A stretch of 64,000 bases of DNA, taken from positions 23,129,171 through 23,193,170 of the forward strand of contig CM064501.1 in the NCBI GenBank assembly GCA_032716605.1, in the 5' to 3' direction. The DNA is from Paralithodes platypus. Taxonomy: Eukaryota > Arthropoda > Malacostraca > Decapoda > Lithodidae. The notes under the pieces were generated by a model that saw nothing but the letters and a program-made list of their open reading frames with translations, had not been told where the DNA came from and did not search any database. The position numbers and the translations under genes were made by a program. Positions 11,343 to 21,499 of this stretch are shown piece after piece; the stretch's first letter is position 1; each line of letters starts with the position of its first letter.

Positions 11343-11750
11343 AGATATGGGACACTCAACCATGAGCCCATATCTGAACAGGCAGAATGTCGCTAGAATC
11401 TGCCACTCCTAACCACTCTGCCACTCATGGAATGCAAGCTCAGTCTCCAAAAAAAATACAACAACATTTTATATATAAAAAAATCTTATCACCCTTCCCA
11501 AACATAATACATTAATTCATAACATTGTGCTCCCAGAGCGAGCTTTAAGAAGCACAGCCTACTGAGGGAAAATCATCTGCCCTCAGTACTCAGCTACAAT
11601 ATTATTTTAAAATTAATTATCAAAAAGAAAGAGTTTTTATTTAATTTTTCACATTTTATTTTAATGTTGTTTTTGGCGGCTACTATAGATGTAGCCTAAC
11701 TTTCTTCTAATCAAAGCCAACAACTCCTGCCCTGCGACCCTACGCTGATG
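11343..11750. other. A/T-rich region between pol and the 3' LTR
   Basis: About 400 bp of non-coding sequence lies between the end of the pol frame and the polypurine tract. I see no env-like frame or other feature in it. Confidence 0.6.
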
Positions 11751-13331
11751 CTACACACGCGAGCCAACAAGCACCAGCGCAAAAATACACCGCGAGCCAA
11801 GACAGGAGGCTATACCAACATACTGTGGTAGCCTACCCCGGATCCTCCACCCACGACAGACACTGACTGAACAGCGAGGTTTCTCCTGCAAACAAAGCCA
11901 AAACATTATCAGTGCCCTTAGCATGCCACACATCCAACTTGTGGTCCGGCAGCACAACAACACCTGGCACTGACAAACTGCCCAGCTCATCGCAAAACTG
12001 GCACTTCTCTTCGCTCTTCCCGGCAACGGGGCCTGCCAATAACCCTTCACTAGTTCTACCTTCGTGATGAGCGAGGCAGCCCCGAAGCGGTCTATGGTGT
12101 CGTCAACTCTGGGTAATGGATAGGCGTCTGTCAGGGATAATGCTTCCACACTCTTGCAATCAACACACACACGGACTCTGCCACCAAACTCAGGTTGCAA
12201 AGCCACTGGCAACGACCACTCACGATACCCCTCATCCCTCAGACCCCCTCTCCACACGCTGTCCAGCTCCGCCCTTACAACAGGCTGTCGAGCAGGATTC
12301 ACACGGCAGGGAACCAACTCGAGCCCTGCACCGTCTCCAGCCTCCGTGTCGGATTCTACCCCGCACATCAGGCCTGGAGAAGCAACAAACATGCGGACGG
12401 ACTGCCACAGCCTAGCAAACAACTCCTCTTGTCGCTCAGGAACAAGAGGTTGCAACTTATCTCGCAGAACAACATGCCCAGTGCCCTCCCACAACTTCTT
12501 CACCATGTGGAGAGGGCACCTCACCCGATGCCCGAAAACAAGCTCATTCGGACTGAAACCGAGACTCTCTCCAGGTACTTCTCTTGCCGCGAACAAAACA
12601 TACGGCAGACCAAGGTCCCAATCCTTTCCGTTCTCTGCGCAATAACATCGAAGCATGCTTTTCAGCGCGGCGTGCCACCTCTCCAACACCCCTTGACTCT
12701 CCGGGTGATACGCAGAAGAGACGACAGTGCTGATGCCATGCTGAATCATAGTTTGTTTGAACAGATTAGATATAACACTAGAACCTTGGTCCGATTGCAC
12801 CTCCTGCGGGTAACCATACCGCGAGCAATACCAGAGCAGGTTCCGGACAACAGTTTTCGCCGTGCCATTTCTCATTGGATATGCATCAGGATAACGAGGG
12901 GCCACATCCATGATAGTTACTAGAAATTTATTACCGGCACTAGTAGGGGGTAGGGGTCCGACCATATCAATGATGACCTTACTGAAGGGCGATCCACTGA
13001 CAGGAATAAGGTGCAACGGGGCTCTCGGAATTGTTTGGTTAGGTTTTCCAACCCTCTGGCACGTATGACACATTGCTATCCAGGTTACCACCTGCCCCTT
13101 CAACCCCGGCCACCAAAACAATTTTTCTAAAGCCGCCACCGTTTTTCTCACCCCTAGATGTCCTGCCAGTGGTATGTCATGCGCCAACCTCAGTAGGCTA
13201 TCCCTGCACTCCCTTGGCACCACCAACTGGTCCACTACTCCGGACCCCTCTTGCCAACTACGTTTAGGGTCTTGAAAACGCCTATAGAGGATGCCTTCTA
13301 AATAAGAAGAAATCTCCTGGCTGCGCATCAC
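11751..13331 (-). pseudogene. pol: pol of the Gmr1-like element: integrase then truncated RT
   Basis: The frame is 526 residues long. Integrase comes first: zinc finger H51, H58, C88, C91, then the catalytic core with D122 (VIIDMVGPL), D181 (VQSDQGSS) and E217 (GVLERWH), a D-D-35-E spacing, and the motif FSPNELVFGHRVR. After a linker the RT begins (RQPVVRAELDSV, DAYPLPRVDDTID) and reaches motif A, where LVKGYWQ follows an E instead of the usual D. Within about 100 bp it then reads, in another frame, WHAKGTDNVLA, the end of an RNase H domain. The RT palm with its YxDD box and most of RNase H are therefore deleted, about 1.2-1.4 kb judging from family length. Confidence 0.85.
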
Positions 13332-15087
13332 CGTCCTCGTCGAGCTCTACAGCTCCATTAGCACACGTTTGGAGCTCAGGGTCCTCTAGTTGCAACCGAC
13401 GTATATCTGAGGGTGCCAAGCGATCTAACTGCTCCCGGAGCAATGCATGACCTTCCCCGATACTGGGCTGCTCCCTCTGTCTCTCTCGATGTACATAACG
13501 TTGCTGTCGTGGAGACTCATCAAGCCCAGCCTCGTCACTCTCGATGACAGGCCCAGGGGTTACTCCAGAATTAAGTAATGGTGCTAATACTGAATCACCC
13601 AGGAGAGCCGCCGAGTCAAAACTCTTAAAACCAACTCCAGCTTTAGCCTCCTCCTGTTGATCGTTCCTCCGCTGGTCTGAAGACGGAGGACTAGGCTGTG
13701 ACACTTTAGCTGCCCGAGCTCGGGTGACAACACACACCATGGGTTGTGTCTGGCACCGCTCGATCCTCTCTTGCTCTTCCCTACTCACGTCGGCCGGCCT
13801 CTCGGCAACGACTAAGGGTAGAACCTCAGAAGCGGGCATTGCAAAGTCGTTGCCGAGAAGAAGGTCGACGCCCTCCACTGGCAGTTTCTCCACAATCCCG
13901 ACATCCAATTCACGTGCCACACCATCCACCTCCAACTCCAACCGCACCAGCGGGTATGACCGAGTTACATTAATACCCTGCACCACCACCACCCGAGCCG
14001 CGTTTATAGGGTAGCCAGTCAAGTTTTTCATCAGAGTCTGGGAAGCACCTGTATCACGCAAGACCTCTACTCCATGCTTGCGCCCCGCCCACATCACGCA
14101 ACCCCGCCCTCTATGGTCGCAAAAAACATCCTGAGCAGGGTTCGAGCCTCCCAGGTGCTTCTGCATTGGCTGTGCCTCAGCCTCTGACGAACTGCCCCGG
14201 GCAAACTCAGATGACTTCGGAGACACACCAATGTTGCAGGCCAAAGACACAGCTGCTGTAGGTGGTTTGCTAGGACAGACTCTTGCAAAGTGCCCCTTTT
14301 CATGACAATGATAACACTCCAACTCCCCTTTGGGCTTCCCTTGGTACTGGGAAGGGCCCGGCCCCTTCTTAAATGGGACGGTGCTAGTCTTGTGGTCAGT
14401 CTTGGTATCATGGCTCTTGTACTTGTTTGCATAAGGTATATCACTAACTCGGGGGGGTGGGGCATCACGCCCCTTGTTACCTGCCTCACTACGCTGGGCA
14501 AACCCGCACCCACGAATTAGTGATAGCCGGAGGTCAGCCATCTCAGCTGCCTCCTGTAGAGTTTTTGGTTGCTTTTCTTTAAGGTTTAACGTCAGGTCGC
14601 CGCCCGTGCATTTGAAAAACTGCTCTAAGAGCACCAACTGTTTAATGTCGTCAAACGTAGTAGCTTTCTCCGACCTCAGCCAATTCCCAAAAGCATCGGA
14701 CAGCTCCCGGGCATGCTCCAAAAAGGTGCTCTCCCGACCCTTGGTAACACCCCGGAACTTCAACCTGTACGTCTCTGGTTGTAGTTCGTATGCTCTCAGG
14801 ACAGCCTCCTTGAGTTTCTCATAGATAATACACGACTCTATAGGCAACGCATCGTAGGCTTTAAGACCCTTGCCTATTAATCTAGAGGATACAAGTGCTG
14901 CCCATTTATTCTCTGGCCACTGGTGTTCCTGGCACTTCTTCTCAAAGCGTGCGAAAAATTCTGTAACACCACTCTCATCAAACACCGGAACCAGTTTCAA
15001 TAAGTGCGAGAGAGATTGCTCATGAACACGGTTACCAGCCCCAAGTCGCTGTCCCGTTGCCTCTACTCGCGACTTTTCTACGTCCAT
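13282..15087 (-). CDS. gag: gag (SCAN-like capsid, CCHC knuckle) and aspartic protease
   Basis: The frame is 601 residues and uninterrupted. Residues ~30-175 form a helical capsid-like region (VTEFFARFEKKCQEHQWPE, YRLKFRGVTKG, DIKQLVLLEQFFKC) with the pattern shared by SCAN domains and Gmr1-like Gag. A CCHC knuckle CYHCHEKGHFARVC lies near 254-267. The protease active site LRDTGAS is near 338-345, with the flap-side motif VDLLLGNDF near 415. The tail (LAPSDIRRLQLEDPELQ) resembles the linker that normally precedes the integrase finger, which follows directly in the overlapping pol frame (50-bp overlap, +1 relative shift). ORF1 lies just upstream, also +1. The start at 15087 may not be used if frameshifting from ORF1 occurs. 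Confidence 0.8.
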   Translation of the reverse strand: MDVEKSRVEATGQRLGAGNRVHEQSLSHLLKLVPVFDESGVTEFFARFEKKCQEHQWPENKWAALVSSRLIGKGLKAYDALPIESCIIYEKLKEAVLRAYELQPETYRLKFRGVTKGRESTFLEHARELSDAFGNWLRSEKATTFDDIKQLVLLEQFFKCTGGDLTLNLKEKQPKTLQEAAEMADLRLSLIRGCGFAQRSEAGNKGRDAPPPRVSDIPYANKYKSHDTKTDHKTSTVPFKKGPGPSQYQGKPKGELECYHCHEKGHFARVCPSKPPTAAVSLACNIGVSPKSSEFARGSSSEAEAQPMQKHLGGSNPAQDVFCDHRGRGCVMWAGRKHGVEVLRDTGASQTLMKNLTGYPINAARVVVVQGINVTRSYPLVRLELEVDGVARELDVGIVEKLPVEGVDLLLGNDFAMPASEVLPLVVAERPADVSREEQERIERCQTQPMVCVVTRARAAKVSQPSPPSSDQRRNDQQEEAKAGVGFKSFDSAALLGDSVLAPLLNSGVTPGPVIESDEAGLDESPRQQRYVHRERQREQPSIGEGHALLREQLDRLAPSDIRRLQLEDPELQTCANGAVELDEDGDAQPGDFFLFRRHPL

Positions 15088-15100
15088 GTCGGCACAGTAC

Positions 15101-15727
15101 CTAGTCGACTCTTTTTGCTAGCTCTATGTGCTGCTGACTGATAGTTTTTCTCTCTTCTATCTTGGCTCTCTCTTCTATCTTGGCTAATTCTATATGCTGC
15201 TCACCTGCCCTGATAGCCTTTCTCTCTTCGATCTTCGCTAATTCGAGCTGAAGCAATAATTCTGGAGATAACCCTAGAGGAGGTGAAGGTGCTACAATGT
15301 TTGAAATTACCGGTGGTCCCCCCAGGGGCAACCCACCCTGCCAGTCACCACCCAACTGCGGAAGCGTACCCGGGGTCGGCAAACTACTGGGATGGCTGGG
15401 AGTCGAGTGTAGGGGAAGCATGGCCGAAGGGCTCTGAGCACTCAACCCATCTCGCTCACCAGTCACCCTGCCCAGTACACACGTTATCAAGTTATCCTTG
15501 GTCATGCTGCTAGTAACCGCATGACCGATAGCTGTGGCCAGGCATTGAAGACCGTACCGATCCATACCCTCCAACCGCTCGGCAGTAACAGGCCATTGCA
15601 AAAATATCCTAGCATCCTCCTCACAGTTCACCCGATTAACCCTTTCATCATGCTGCTGTTCCTCAGTTTCGACATTACGTACTGTATCTCCATTCTCCTC
15701 TGACCCGGTATAAGACATGATGCTCAC
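15101..15727 (-). CDS. ORF1 of the Gmr1-like element (Gag N-terminal part)
   Basis: This 208-residue frame is the first after the 5' LTR and leader. It is hydrophilic, with a proline/serine/glycine-rich middle (residues ~100-150) and a charged helical C-terminus repeating ELAKIEER three times with variations, likely a coiled coil. It has no zinc finger or enzyme motif. It ends at a TAG only 14 bp before the ATG of the gag-protease frame, which lies in the +1 frame and is open for about nine further codons upstream. A single 1-nt indel or a +1 frameshift near AAAAAGAG would join them, so this is probably the matrix-like part of Gag. Confidence 0.65.
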   Translation of the reverse strand: MSIMSYTGSEENGDTVRNVETEEQQHDERVNRVNCEEDARIFLQWPVTAERLEGMDRYGLQCLATAIGHAVTSSMTKDNLITCVLGRVTGERDGLSAQSPSAMLPLHSTPSHPSSLPTPGTLPQLGGDWQGGLPLGGPPVISNIVAPSPPLGLSPELLLQLELAKIEERKAIRAGEQHIELAKIEERAKIEERKTISQQHIELAKRVD

Positions 15728-15937
15728 AAAAATTTCTCACCACAATATTCAGAAAAGAAGTACCCCAAACTCTTATGTAGCACTATTCACTTGCCAAAAA
15801 TGTCTGAAGACTCTCAAGTGCTATACTACTTTGCCAAAAAAAGTTTAACGTGCCCACTATATTCCTCAATAAAACAAATGACCACAACAATCCTGCAATT
15901 ATCTCTTAGTTCACAAGATCCTGGCAAGGTTGCCATT
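15728..15937 (-). other. 5' leader and primer-binding-site region of the Gmr1-like element
   Basis: In the sense direction the 5' LTR ends CGTAACA at 15938 and is followed by AATGGCAACCTTGCCAGG, where a tRNA primer-binding site is expected, starting with TGG as many do. I cannot name the tRNA. No open frame lies in the remaining leader. Confidence 0.5.
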
Positions 15938-17631
15938 TGTTACGATTCAGGTTCTCAAAGACACAGGGCTCTTCAACATTGGACTAGATAATGGCAAAAT
16001 GCAACAACGGTAACACTAGATCCAACCCCTGCCTTAAACACTGGAAAACAAAACACCATTACCGCCCTGAGTCGTGCCTGGACCACGAGGTATCCTATGA
16101 CTCGGTAACTGGTGCACACACACTAGGCTGACGCTCGATGAAACAGCCTATTCTCAAACAGTAAAAGATTACTCGTTTAGGTTACACAAAGAAAAGATAA
16201 GTAACGTGATTATTTAACGTTACGGTAGATACTCAAATAACTGGCACTCCTGTATTAAAGAAAGTGCAATGCTAGTCCTGCAACATCAACTGGAAACTTC
16301 TGAAATAAGTCTGATGCTGGGAAGATGTTCGTAAAGAATCTTGAACAATTATAATGCAGAATACGGGTCACAATAAAGACTAGGACATATAGTAATAATA
16401 GGCAGGCGAATCATAAAGACTGCGCAAAGGTAGTAATGCTCGACAACTAAAGAAATGCTTCGTGACACAACACAACAGCCTACTAGGGTTGTGCAACTCA
16501 ACAACAACCTCGGCTCAAAAGTGCAGTGAATAATAATGTGGCATACATATAATAATGGAGCTTATCTCTAACCAGTGTCTGCTCGGTTAATAAAGTCTAG
16601 CTGGGGTATCAAGGCAGGGCAACAATGGGCGAGCATGCGGCTCGTAGCCTAACGTTGTCCGAAGGTGGTATAATGAAGATTACGTTATATGACGGGGATG
16701 CTCTCTTGATAAATCTAGGTCTCTAGTACCTAGGTCTATCCTGGAGATCCCTCAGAAGTCAACACAAAGAGGCAGCACTATGTTGTGAGGGATAGGCTAT
16801 GGCCCTCTCACACCACAGTGCTGTGCTCGCAAAGTAAACCCACCCGAAGACAACCTAGGCTCCCACAGTACCTGTCGATGTCGTGCAGGGCTTAGCTAAC
16901 ACTGCACACATCGGAGACAACAACACAGTAACCTTACCCCTAGTCTAGCTTTAAATAACTAAGCAGAATCACTCAACACCCTGCCAGGGAGACATATACC
17001 GGTCTACAACCTTCCCGAGAGAGGACACACACGGAAAAGTCCGTCTCTCCAAACCTCATTAAAGCCTAATACATAGAAATATATGAGAGCTTCGCGTACA
17101 ATACGACTGGCCGACGGTGAACGTCTATGCTGAAACCAGAAGGGATGTTGAGTTTAATAAAGATTAGAGAATGAGAAAGGAGAAGTCGAGAGAGAGAAAT
17201 AGTATGCAAAGTGGCGAGTATGGGGGACAGAATTGCAAAGGATGTAGACGATACGCGTGTCAGGCCAGCTCTGAGCTTGGTAAAAAACCATGAGGCCGCG
17301 ACGGGAAAGGACTAGTTGACCACCCGGCCGCCAACGCCGTCAGCGCTCAAGCGAGCCGCGTCACAGCCCACCCCCCGCTGCCAGGTGTACTCCCTCACCC
17401 GCTCTCGCTCGCCTCCCACACAAGCAACATTTATATTATAGCGAATATAAAATATAAGGCGCGGTCACAGACCAAAACAAAGATCACTTCTAGACTGTCT
17501 GTGGCAACACGACACTAACGAAATAAAGCAGATCATTCTAGGACAACTGTAGCCCATCCCCCCATCCTGGCGAGCGCTAGCGAGCTGCAATGCCCCACGC
17601 AACCATTCTGCTAACGCCGGGAGGCGTCACA
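15938..17631 (-). repeat. 5' LTR of the Gmr1-like element
   Basis: This 1,694-bp copy pairs with 9632-11333. In sense orientation it carries the promoter and transcription start, though I see no unambiguous TATA box. The near identity of the two LTRs indicates recent insertion. Confidence 0.95.
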
Positions 17632-18650
17632 CTGACTTAAAAAACAGAAAGCAAAGAGTTGTTATTAATGGTATAGAATAAAATTAGGTGCCTGTTACCA
17701 GCGGCGTGCCTCAAAAATCGGTCCTTGGTCCGGTTTTATTTATCATATACTGTATTATGATATCGGTGTAGGTCTTAATTACTTGATCTCCAAATTTGCT
17801 GACGATACAAAAATAGGGAACATAAGTCTTGAGTGAAAACAGAAAATAAATAGCCTACAGTCCGACTTAAGCAAAATAGTGGGTTGGTTAGAAAAGTGGC
17901 AAATGCCCTTTAATGTTGATTAATGTCAAATTTTGCACATTGGTTAACAAAAAGTATGATTTTCAAATGAAAGGCCAACCAATAATAGCATACTCTAAAG
18001 TTAAATATCTCGGGGTTATAATATAAACAAAACACGAAAATCTTCAGAACAATGTGCTGCTGTAGCGAATAAAGCTAACAAAGCCTTGGGATTTATCAAC
18101 AGAAATGTTACCTATAAAAACGAAAACATTATTTTGCCGTTATTCAAAAGCATTGCTAGATTCTATCTTGAATATGGTGCTCAGTTCTGGTCCCCATATC
18201 TCAAGAAAGACATTAAAAAAACTCGAATCTGTGCAGCGTAGAGCAACTAAACTAATTCCCTCTCTGAAAAGCAAGCCATATTATGGAAGATTATAGAAAT
18301 TAAATTTGTTATCGCTAAAGAAAAGGAGGATATGCGAGGCCAACTTATCGACTATTTTAAGATACTTAAAGGATTTGGCAGAGTAGACATCAGTGCACTA
18401 TTCACGATAAATAACAATGCTGCAATCCTGGTAATGGAATTAAATTAGAAAAAAAAATGCATGCCTAGATGTGACACAACATTTCTTCACATACATTGTG
18501 GTTAAAAAGTGGAATAGTTTACCAAGGGAGGTGGTCGACAGTAATTCAATTGATACGTTTAAGAAAAGACTGGACGATAATCTGATGCAGATTGGACTAA
18601 CATGAATTAATCAGTAGGTATGTGTAATTTCCCTTTCAAACTAATTTCTT
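17632..18650 (+). pseudogene. LINE (CR1/L2-like) reverse transcriptase, segment 3 and 3' end
   Basis: The RT resumes with the continuation of the S-W codon pair: RKQRVVINGIE, TSGVPQKSVLGPVLF and FADDTKIGN (the Y/FADD catalytic box, about 17790). Then VKYLGVII, and KKLESVQRRATKLIPSLKSKPYYGRL (about 18215-18296), which is characteristic of the CR1/L2 group C-terminus. The 3' end carries VVKKWNSLPREVV-like sequence at about 18500-18530. Several stops are present. With segments at 7441-8780 and 9174-9631 this forms one LINE copy split by insertions. Confidence 0.85.
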
Positions 18651-18954
18651 TCTATATCTACAACAACTTTCCTTGTGGGCATATCCTGACCCATAAGATT
18701 ACACTTCATCCTATTTTCCGGTACGGCTTTTTAGCCGGAGAGTGGGGAGAGAGCTGTCTACTTTGCTGTTATATTCGTCTACTATAAACTATACCTGTCT
18801 AGTAGTACTAAGACCGGACCACCTAGTAGGGACCGCAAGGACTGTGTGGTCTGAGTATCTGTGTAACTCTCTCTCTCTCTGTGCAGTTATTTTTGTACAC
18901 ATCATGCACTCCCTGCTCAATAGCTGGGCTAATGTGGGTGCCCTGATGATCAGA

Positions 18955-19112
18955 TACTTCAGTGAACAGTCACCACAGATTACTAGACCTCAACGGCCAC
19001 CACTGCACTGGCGTCTGCCAAATAGCACAGTGGCTGGCCCGAGACTCGAACCTTCGACCATATGGTTTGCAGGCGAGTGCTATACCAACCGTGCTGCAGC
19101 CTGTGGCCACTA
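18955..19112 (-). mobile_element. tRNA-derived SINE head or tRNA-like pseudogene
   Basis: On the minus strand about 70 bp read like a tRNA. A box (TTGGTATAGCAC) is followed by CTCGCCTGCAAACC, where CTGCAAA could be an anticodon loop, and then a good B box GGTTCGAGTCTC. The acceptor arms do not pair, so I do not call a functional tRNA. It is followed by unrelated sequence, as in a tRNA-headed SINE. Confidence 0.55.
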
Positions 19113-20590
19113 TTCTCTTTCGTTATTCCTTGAATACAAATACCATACCATACAAATGCGTTCATACAATAACTCATAATTTAACAAATTGCTAATTTCA
19201 GTATATTCAACTAGACAACTGTTCATATTGTCCTTTTATTACACCTCTCTTGGAATTCAGTAAAGACCTGTGAGATATTTTGAAATTTTATTGTATTATC
19301 ACTTACAATAAATATAATGTATTTGTTCATGCTTAAGTATAATCTATCTATCTATCTATCTATGATATATGATATATGACTGATAGGATATATGATTGTT
19401 TGGTAAATAATAGTTTGATTTGGCACGTATTTTAGTGTTTATGGAAAATAATATAAATCTGTATTCTTGCAAGACAATACAGACCTTAATTCAAAATGTG
19501 TTATTTGTATTATCTGCATAACTTTCCTCCATTGCATTTATCCACATTATATAATGTTCATCAAAATATACAATCATAATAAATGTTGTTCCCCTTAAAA
19601 TTGATTCGCCCATACTGAACACCTATTCATTAGTCTTCGTCCTCATTTCCCTCTTTGCATTATTTTGTTTTTCCTTTCAGTATTCTCGTCCTTACCCTCT
19701 CAGTTGCCCATGCCCTTCCTTTACCAGTGATTCACACTAATGAGCCTGTTTTTTGTAGTGGGATCATAAGTTGGTTGGTGGGGTTGCTAACGGGGACAGG
19801 TACGGCGAGAGGGTAAGAAGGGAAAGGGTGCAATGAACAGTACTGTAGGCTCACTTCGAGATTTTAAAAATATTGTTATATCGTCATATTACTGCAATTA
19901 TAATTAATGAATCGTAGGTATGATATCACAAAGTTAGTAAAGATCATGAGATATCCATTATGGTGGTTTATTGTTATGAAGGATCACTCTGATATATACA
20001 AAATGCTATCAGGTAATATAGTTTACCACCTGTTTTCTTTAAAAACAAATCCATTATCCATTGTTTTGATAAAACACACTAAAATAGTAGTTATGCCTTT
20101 CCACCCCGTTTGAGGGGTAGGATTATTGGGGGGAAAAAAACTAGAAGTCTAGGACATACCATTTTCTTGCTGTCAGTGAAACCAATATTTATCTCATCAC
20201 CCTCTTTTCCTTTGACAACTGCACAGTGAAGGTGAAAAAAAAGCACTGAAATATCTAGCCCTGCAAATGATGAAACCACCATTATTCGACCATAGCCCAA
20301 ATACTATACCAAACTGTCATCACTCCTTCTTCCCTAATTGCCCACACGTTCGTAATTCAAAAGATGGCGAGCTCCGTCTATATTACGGTAACACTTGTAT
20401 CAGTTTATTCCTCGGCTGACTAAGGCAACATTATGAGTGGTGGAATCGGGTAAATCATTCATATCTTGTCATATCAGATTGTTCTAACATACCTTACTGA
20501 AGAATCGTGTCAATGACAAATGTTTCGTGAAACTTTTCCGTAGATCTCTCTTCTGTGAATACCGTCAGACCCGTAACAAAAAATATATAA

Positions 20591-20594
<4 letters not shown>
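19113..20594. other. no gene recognised; short (CTAT)n at about 19347
   Basis: Mostly A/T-rich unique-looking sequence. A short CTATCTATCTATCTATC tract lies near 19347-19363. Only short open frames without recognisable motifs are present. Confidence 0.6.
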
Positions 20595-20596
<2 letters not shown>

Positions 20597-20650
<54 letters not shown>

Positions 20651-20663
20651 TGTATATATATAT
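20597..20663. repeat. (TA)n microsatellite
   Basis: About 65 bp of alternating TA, broken once by TACTGTATA, the same interruption found in the other TA tracts of this window. Confidence 0.95.
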
Positions 20664-21499
20664 GTAAATTAATAAATAAAACTAACTAAATCTAACTAAA
20701 AAATAAATAACATTCTCCTAATTTCCCTATGCTCGCTAAAGTGACGCTGGTTAATATTGAACACACAAACAACGAGCAGCTGATCAAAAATGAAAAAAAC
20801 AGTTTGTGGAAGTATTTAAAACAAAATTTGATAATGCACCATCTACAAAATAGTGTTGGAATACAAATGCGGGATAAGTGACTATGAAGAAAACTTGGAG
20901 AGAGTGTCGAAGGAAGAAAACAAAATATGAATGAAAAATCCAAAGAGTATTACCCTATACATTCATTTCTCAGGAGTAACTACAGACACAGAAAGGTGGA
21001 GTGGTCAAAAACCTGTTAATAACTTGTGCTCTTGGGCGCAGATTTCATGGAAAGATCGACGTCCGCTTGTCCACTGTCATTGACCTTGTCGTCTATTAGT
21101 ATTGCAGGGGATATGCTGGCTATGTGACAATTGGTCCTGTTCGAGTGCAAAAGCGATGCTATACCCTATTCCAAGTAAGTTATCCAAAACTCTTGAGCAT
21201 TAACCTCTACAACTCACAAACGACTATAATAATAAAGCTAAACTATCTAACATTTTGGAAGGGTCAGCCAGGGAATAGGTGCGAAAATGAACACCCCATT
21301 TTATCTAGCCTTTTTTGAGCTACAGAAGTTAGGGTTCACGATTGCTTGGACTACCTACTTGGACCATGGTATAGTAGTACAGCTTGAAATTCTGGCTTTG
21401 GTATATTACATATCAGACATTCAGTTTGAAAAATACAAACTAAAATAAAACATATAAGAGAAAGAGAGATAATACTTAATATTATAAAACTGACAGATT
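20664..21499. other. no gene recognised
   Basis: A/T-rich DNA between a TA microsatellite and a LINE copy. Short frames at 20692-20943 and 21124-21318 have no recognisable motif. Confidence 0.55.

Larger units (their letters stand above)
9632..17631 (-). mobile_element. Gmr1-like Ty3/Gypsy LTR retrotransposon, full-length but RT-deleted
   Basis: The 8,000-bp element has two LTRs of 1,702 and 1,694 bp that start TGTTACGAT and end GGCGTCACA on the plus strand and differ at only a few sites. Its minus-strand order is ORF1, gag with protease, integrase, then a reverse transcriptase start and a fragment of the RNase H end. Integrase upstream of RT is the Gmr1-type arrangement, unlike ordinary Ty3/Gypsy. 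The RT core is deleted. It sits inside a LINE RT codon run. I could not find a perfect target duplication: the left flank ends GCTGG and the right flank begins CTGAC. Confidence 0.85.

Noticed and set aside
12116..12923. Plus-strand frames opposite the integrase
   Set aside because: They are antisense shadows of the pol frame, which has clear integrase motifs.
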